From Lachnospiraceae bacterium UBA1778 (GTDB lineage: Bacteria > Bacillota > Clostridia > Lachnospirales > Lachnospiraceae), in assembly GCA_002315255.1 (NCBI GenBank), contig DCGM01000004.1, forward strand, positions 373-5,394: 5,022 bases of DNA, written 5' to 3'. Every line of letters begins with the position of its first letter. The stretch's first letter is position 1. Below are positions 1-2,274 of the stretch, one piece after another. Both the position numbers and the translations under genes were made by a program. The notes under the pieces were generated by a model. That model saw only the letters and a program-made list of their open reading frames with translations, was not told where the DNA came from and did no database searches.

Positions 1-37
1 TTTTATGAGCGAATAACTGAAGATTTAAATTCAACAT
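1..37 (-). CDS. rpmA: Large ribosomal subunit protein L27, N-terminal fragment with Prp-cleavable extension (runs off the window)
   Basis: Only the first 12 codons are present, reading MLNLNLQLFAHK. This matches the N-terminal extension of Firmicutes L27, where the leader up to the Phe of the (L)NLQxF motif is removed before L27 can work in the 50S subunit near the peptidyl-transferase centre. By comparison with the known Staphylococcus aureus case, the cut should fall between Phe9 and Ala10. Position 8 is Leu here, where S. aureus has Phe. A strong ribosome binding site, GGAGG at 49-45, stands 7 nt before the ATG. The gene begins 14 nt after the end of prp, which encodes the protease that makes this cut, so enzyme and substrate share a transcript. 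Identification rests on the motif plus the rplU-prp-rpmA order and is firm although the gene is cut off. Confidence 0.93.
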   Translation of the reverse strand, partial: MLNLNLQLFAHK

Positions 38-51
38 CGTTTTTCCTCCGT

Positions 52-366
52 TCATTTTACCTGTACAAATTCATGATAGGACGCTGCCAGGGTTTCTGCC
101 CCGAGAGCAAACGTCTTTAACAAAAGTTCCGATTCATGGGATACGGTCTTTAAGCGGAATTCCATAAAGCCTTCGTCTTCATTGACCGCCAGCACGTCCC
201 GCTCGTCTGTCGTAAACGTTTCCACCGCATTTACGGTGTTCGTTGCGAGCATCGATACGGCGCTGCAGACAATGTCCTGCCCGGCCTCTGCGTAACCGCT
301 GTGTCCGGAAATCCGGAAACCTTCCGTTTTTCCCGTCTGATCCTTCAGGATCTTTATCTGAATCAT
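52..366 (-). CDS. prp: Ribosomal-processing cysteine protease Prp (YsxB family)
   Basis: This 104-residue cytoplasmic cysteine protease removes the N-terminal extension of ribosomal protein L27, a step shown to be essential in Staphylococcus aureus. The family signature is complete: GHSGYAEAGQDIVCSAVS, with the catalytic pair His22 and Cys34 at the same numbers as in the S. aureus enzyme. The Gly-rich turn G21-H22-S23-G24 and the D31-I-V-C34-S-A run form the active site. Length is normal for the family (about 105-115). The ATG at 366-364 overlaps the rplU stop as ATGA, so translation is probably coupled to L21. Its stop lies 14 nt before rpmA, the gene for its substrate. No separate promoter is visible. 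No active-site residue is missing, so the enzyme should be functional. Confidence 0.96.
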   Translation of the reverse strand: MIQIKILKDQTGKTEGFRISGHSGYAEAGQDIVCSAVSMLATNTVNAVETFTTDERDVLAVNEDEGFMEFRLKTVSHESELLLKTFALGAETLAASYHEFVQVK

Positions 367-716
367 TCTGCTGCTACTTCTGCTTCTGCCTTTGCACTCT
401 TCTTAGCCTTCACTTTGATGGCTTCGATTTTCAGTTCCGTGTAAGCCTGTCTGTGGCCGTTCTTCTTGTGGTAACCGGTCTTTCTCTTATACTTGTAGAC
501 CACCACTTTCTTTCCACGGCCATTTCCAAGAACCGTCGCCGTTACAGTCGCACCGGCTACTGTCGGGGTGCCGACCTTCAGGGTTCCGTCGTTCAGTGCC
601 AGAACCTGATCGAAGGTAAATTTCTTTCCTTCTTCAGCTTCTAACTTTTCAACTCGAATGATATCGCCCTCTGCAACTGTGTACTGTTTTCCGCCTGTAG
701 CAATAATCGCGTACAT
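363..716 (-). CDS. rplU: Large ribosomal subunit protein L21
   Basis: L21 binds 23S rRNA in the 50S subunit. The 117-residue product starts MYAIIATGGKQYTVAEGD, the standard L21 N-terminus, and keeps the KRKTGYHKKNGHRQ basic rRNA-binding segment at about residues 77-90. The core ends near residue 101 and is followed by a Lys/Ala/Glu-rich tail (KAKKSAKAEAEVAAE). That makes it some 15 residues longer than the roughly 102-residue Bacillus subtilis and Escherichia coli proteins. AGGAGG at 730-725 stands 8 nt before the ATG. The gene is first in a minus-strand operon with prp and rpmA, driven by the promoter at 832-804 and preceded by a leader that may be autoregulatory. The stop TGA overlaps the prp start. 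Confidence 0.97.
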   Translation of the reverse strand: MYAIIATGGKQYTVAEGDIIRVEKLEAEEGKKFTFDQVLALNDGTLKVGTPTVAGATVTATVLGNGRGKKVVVYKYKRKTGYHKKNGHRQAYTELKIEAIKVKAKKSAKAEAEVAAE

Positions 717-798
717 AGTAAGGACCTCCTTCTATCATTACTCGCCAGCTTCGGTGTGCGCATAATACGCCCCTTGTAACCCCACTGTGCGGCATACT
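717..798 (-). promoter_or_regulatory. rplU 5' leader, candidate L21 autoregulatory leader
   Basis: About 80 nt separate the predicted transcription start (around 798-797) from the rplU ATG. An L21 leader RNA is a recognised family upstream of rplU in Firmicutes, and this leader has the expected place and size. Visible structure: a hairpin at 770-758 (GCGUA/UGCGC with a 3-nt loop) and a small inverted repeat around the ribosome binding site, AAGG-AGGU-CCUU at 731-720. I cannot recall the family consensus well enough to confirm the match, so the call rests on context. Confidence 0.45.
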
Positions 799-803
799 CA
801 AAT

Positions 804-832
804 AAAATAACCGATAGGTCTCCATTTGTCAA
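804..832 (-). promoter_or_regulatory. Sigma-A promoter of rplU-prp-rpmA
   Basis: On the minus strand a perfect -35 box TTGACA (832-827) is followed by a 17-nt spacer and the -10 box TATTTT (809-804). Transcription would start near 798. It begins just 11 bp beyond the terminator of the upstream cassette, so the ribosomal operon appears insulated. Confidence 0.82.
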
Positions 833-843
833 GTAAAAAGATG

Positions 844-876
844 AAAAAAAGCGGAAGAGATAGCCTGCTCTTCCGC
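844..876 (-). terminator. Intrinsic terminator of the RHH/membrane-protein cassette
   Basis: Read on the minus strand, GCGGAAGAG (876-868) pairs perfectly with CTCTTCCGC (859-851) across an 8-nt loop and runs straight into seven Ts (850-844). This is a textbook Rho-independent terminator. It ends transcription arriving from the three-gene cassette before the rplU promoter. Confidence 0.92.
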
Positions 877-976
877 CCGTCGATATGGAGGCGGAAGTGA
901 TCAATCCCGCCCGACCGATCACTTCCGTCGCGTTCTGCCCGTTCACACATACGGGCGAAGCAAACATTGATATGTT
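871..976 (-). promoter_or_regulatory. Structured 3' tail with alternative hairpins ahead of the terminator
   Basis: Between the last cassette gene and the terminator the minus-strand RNA can fold into three hairpins: 976-963 (5-bp arms), 956-937 (ACGGGC/GCCCGT on the plus strand) and 927-892 (two perfect 11-nt arms, CGGAAGTGATC/GATCACTTCCG, 14-nt loop). The 3' arm of the last one continues to TTCCGCC (896-890). This is also a perfect complement of GGCGGAA (877-871), the base of the terminator's first arm. The 927-892 hairpin, the TTCCGCC/GGCGGAA pairing and the terminator therefore compete, which is the layout of an attenuator. The pairings are seen directly; a regulatory role is inference. 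Confidence 0.5.
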
Positions 977-1166
977 ACCTGAACGGCCACCAGCCGTTCT
1001 CATCCAGCATCGTAATAATCTCCTGGTTCCCTTCCGCTTTCGCAATGCTCTTCGCAATTTCGCGGTCGAGATCCGCTTCCGTCAGACCATTGCTCATCGA
1101 AATCGCAGCGAAAATCAGCAGCACCAGCACAATTTCAAACAGGTGGGACCGAATCCTCTTCTTCAT
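975..1166 (-). CDS. Small single-span membrane protein of unknown function
   Basis: The product is about 63 residues and I do not recognise its family. It starts MKKRIRSHLFE, a basic N-terminus, followed by one hydrophobic segment (FEIVLVLLIFAAISM, about residues 10-24). A polar, acidic domain of about 40 residues follows and ends in NGWWPFR. By the positive-inside rule the C-terminus should face outward; there is no obvious signal-peptidase site, so it is probably an anchored protein. An upstream in-frame ATG at 1175 would add MAD. I prefer the ATG at 1166 because it overlaps the previous stop as ATGA, as the other two overlapping gene pairs in this window do, and AAGGA lies 9 nt before it. 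Tandem Trp codons lie four codons before the stop, within a small hairpin (999-981). It is last in the three-gene cassette. Confidence 0.72.
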   Translation of the reverse strand: MKKRIRSHLFEIVLVLLIFAAISMSNGLTEADLDREIAKSIAKAEGNQEIITMLDENGWWPFR

Positions 1167-1636
1167 ATCAGCCATTCCTTCCTGATCATTACGATCATGG
1201 CCGCGACGAGGTTTCCGACTGCGATGGCGGCCATGCTGCCAATGCTGAACCCGCGCGCGGAAATTGAAAACAGCTTATAGAGCTCCAGTGCGGTTTCGAA
1301 TAAAAAGACGATACCAAGCGCCTTCCGGAACTGCATCCGGTTTTCGTGAAACATCCAGGCGACGGCATAGACTATCGCATATCCCCAGAAGAAATCGCGA
1401 AGATAAAGGCAGAGGAACCGAAACAGGCTCTCGGAGAACAAGGGTTTTCCGAAAAGTATCGGTGCTTCCGGCCCGAACATGCCGTAAACGATTCCGTCAA
1501 AAAGATGCGAGGAATTCAGGACGGTGTAAAGCACTGCGGTCAGAAGAAGCGGCACGATCACATTGATCAGCCAGAAGCGTTCCTCCTTCGGGTTCTCCTT
1601 CTTAAGGCGAATCAGGCGAAGATCATTGAAATTCAT
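1163..1636 (-). CDS. Polytopic membrane protein, about four transmembrane segments (possibly VanZ-like)
   Basis: This 157-residue protein has a charged cytoplasmic N-terminus (residues 1-20) and hydrophobic stretches at about 21-41, 72-95, 104-123 and 130-151. I do not recognise it securely. Its second half (YLRDFFWGYAIVYA, then FETALELYKLF, then GFSIGSMAAIAVGN) follows the general plan of VanZ-like proteins. In those, an Asp precedes the second helix, a Glu sits in the third, and a G-F-D-x-x-D turn leads into the last. Here the acidic residues of that turn are replaced by Ser and Gly, so any kinship is distant and the function cannot be transferred. GGAGG at 1648-1644 stands 7 nt before the ATG, which overlaps the RHH gene stop as ATGA. 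The downstream small membrane gene is likewise overlapped, which suggests the two proteins are made together and may form a complex. Confidence 0.82.
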   Translation of the reverse strand: MNFNDLRLIRLKKENPKEERFWLINVIVPLLLTAVLYTVLNSSHLFDGIVYGMFGPEAPILFGKPLFSESLFRFLCLYLRDFFWGYAIVYAVAWMFHENRMQFRKALGIVFLFETALELYKLFSISARGFSIGSMAAIAVGNLVAAMIVMIRKEWLI

Positions 1637-1830
1637 CCGGCCCCCTCCTTCCCTTCCATGTTATCCATGGCGTACTCGAGGCAGATCATGATGACTTCAT
1701 TCCGGTTATAGCCGGTGTCCGTCGCAACCTTGTCGATATCTTCAATCATGTCATTCGGAAGCCGCGCTGAGACTACCGAGGTCGCGCCCCGGTATTTCTT
1801 TGGCTTAATTTGGAGCTTCGCCTCTGCCAA
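1633..1830 (-). CDS. Ribbon-helix-helix (CopG/Arc-type) DNA-binding protein
   Basis: This 65-residue protein has the full RHH pattern. A beta strand (TSVVSARLP, residues 17-25) would insert into the DNA major groove, with Ser21 and Arg23 as likely base contacts. Helix 1 (NDMIEDIDKVATDTG, 26-40) and helix 2 (NRNEVIMICLEYAMDNM, 42-58) would form the dimer core. The Lys/Arg-rich N-terminal arm (KPKKYRG) may touch the backbone. It starts with TTG at 1830-1828: no in-frame ATG precedes the domain and AAGGGA lies 10 nt upstream. It is the first gene of the cassette, and its own promoter holds inverted and direct repeats, so autoregulation is likely. RHH proteins also occur as antitoxins, but neither partner gene resembles a known toxin. 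Binding target and role are inferred. Confidence 0.85.
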   Translation of the reverse strand: MAEAKLQIKPKKYRGATSVVSARLPNDMIEDIDKVATDTGYNRNEVIMICLEYAMDNMEGKEGAG

Positions 1831-1840
1831 TGTCCCCGCT

Positions 1841-1848
1841 TCCCTTCT
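1841..1848 (-). promoter_or_regulatory. Ribosome binding site deciding the TTG start of the RHH gene
   Basis: AGAAGGGA on the minus strand (1848-1841) ends 10 nt before the TTG at 1830. A run of four Gs at 1837-1834 is too close to serve. No ATG or GTG in the same frame precedes the RHH strand, so the TTG is the best start, and it implies weakish initiation. Confidence 0.6.
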
Positions 1849-1869
1849 GAATGATCCGCTTGTGCTGTG

Positions 1870-1905
1870 TTTTGTGTAGTAGTTTGTGTGGTAGTTTGTG
1901 TTGTC
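1870..1905 (-). repeat. Three 12-bp tandem repeats in the leader of the RHH gene
   Basis: On the plus strand the units are TTTTGTGTAGTA (1870-1881), GTTTGTGTGGTA (1882-1893) and GTTTGTGTTGTC (1894-1905). They lie downstream of the predicted start site and so inside the 5' leader, whose RNA is rich in A and C and has only 4 U in 80 nt (1940-1861). Equal spacing close to one helical turn suits repeated protein binding on DNA. An unstructured leader that favours translation is the other reading. Confidence 0.75.
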
Positions 1906-1939
1906 GCTTGTCCTTGCGGTTCTATGTTTCTGTGTTGTG

Positions 1940-1971
1940 TACGATTGTATGACAATTGTATACGATTGTCA
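1940..1971. promoter_or_regulatory. Putative operator: inverted and direct repeats in the RHH promoter
   Basis: On the plus strand TGACAAT (1950-1956) and ATTGTCA (1965-1971) form a perfect inverted repeat with an 8-bp centre. It spans most of the -35 box, fills the spacer and touches the -10 box. TACGATTGT also occurs twice, at 1940-1948 and 1961-1969, spaced exactly 21 bp or two helical turns. ATTGT half-sites thus recur across the promoter. A repressor bound here would block RNA polymerase, and the RHH protein encoded just downstream is the obvious candidate. The repeats are seen; the binding is inferred. Confidence 0.6.
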
Positions 1972-1972
1972 A
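1944..1972 (-). promoter_or_regulatory. Sigma-A promoter of the RHH/membrane-protein cassette
   Basis: On the minus strand TTGACA (1972-1967), a 17-nt spacer and TACAAT (1949-1944) make a near-consensus promoter. Transcription would start near 1938-1936, giving a leader of about 105 nt before the TTG start. It points away from the metH promoter. Confidence 0.82.
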
Positions 1973-1987
1973 CATCAAATTTGTGAA

Positions 1988-2114
1988 ATCTCTGTGAGCG
2001 GAGATAGTGGAGAATAACATAGGGACTTCGGCGACGGACGATGCGACCATCCCGTGAGAGAAGTCCGACGGCTTCGGGGCCGAAAGCAACTTGAAAAAAG
2101 CGGGGCAGTCGCAT
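1988..2114. other. Intergenic block with interlocking inverted repeats, function unknown
   Basis: This stretch lies between the two divergent promoters and I see no gene in it. It holds ATCTC/GAGAT (1988-1992 with 2001-2005), a 7-bp pair GGACTTC/GAAGTCC (2023-2029 with 2060-2066), a short CGGC/GCCG hairpin near 2069-2082, and a 7-bp pair ATGCGAC/GTCGCAT (2041-2047 with 2108-2114). The last pair begins inside the loop of the second and ends at the -10 box of the metH promoter, so as RNA the two would form a pseudoknot. No promoter that would transcribe this block is convincing on either strand. It may be protein-binding DNA or the relic of a structured RNA. Confidence 0.4.
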
Positions 2115-2119
2115 ATAAT
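2091..2119 (+). promoter_or_regulatory. Sigma-A promoter of metH
   Basis: TTGAAA (2091-2096), a 17-nt spacer and a perfect TATAAT (2114-2119) point at metH. Transcription would start near 2126, leaving a leader of about 150 nt. Confidence 0.8.
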
Positions 2120-2125
2120 TTTTTA

Positions 2126-2274
2126 AGAAGAGGCATGGTTTTGCTGCAGATGATATCTGATTCTGATACAGATGATGCAGGATACTGATGCTGACAATCA
2201 GGATGAAAAGTGCCGCGATTCCGCGGCATTGAAACTGTTTCCTCTGCTTTTAATCTGAGATATAAGGAGCGCTT
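2126..2274 (+). promoter_or_regulatory. metH 5' leader with hairpins, no recognisable riboswitch
   Basis: The leader contains an imperfect stem CTGCA/TGCAG (2144-2148 with 2176-2180) enclosing ATCTG/CAGAT (2155-2159 with 2169-2173). It also contains a strong hairpin, TGCCGCG-ATTC-CGCGGCA, at 2211-2228. The strong hairpin lacks a T-run, so it is not an intrinsic terminator. I found no SAM, cobalamin or T-box signature. AAGGAG (2264-2269) stands 5 nt before the ATG. Confidence 0.5.

Noticed and set aside
641..1057. Minus-strand 138-residue open frame over the rplU promoter
   Set aside because: It reads through a terminator, a promoter and two real genes in another frame and resembles no protein.
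975..1830. Classical RHH-antitoxin toxin-antitoxin operon
   Set aside because: Neither partner looks like RelE/ParE, MazF, PIN or another known toxin, and the second gene is a four-span membrane protein. Kept only as a possibility in the findings.
1870..1905. CRISPR-like array
   Set aside because: The units are 12 bp, contiguous and without spacers, so this is a simple tandem repeat.
1773..2114. Minus-strand 113-residue open frame with a Thr-Thr-Gln repeat
   Set aside because: It has no ribosome binding site, runs across the RHH promoter and overlaps the RHH gene in another frame. The TTQ pattern is only the 12-bp DNA repeat translated.
2211..2228. Intrinsic terminator in the metH leader
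   Set aside because: The hairpin is strong but no T-run follows it.
1981..2274. SAM, cobalamin, THF or T-box element upstream of metH
   Set aside because: I looked for the conserved cores I know of these elements and found none. The predicted start site also leaves 1981-2125 outside the metH transcript.
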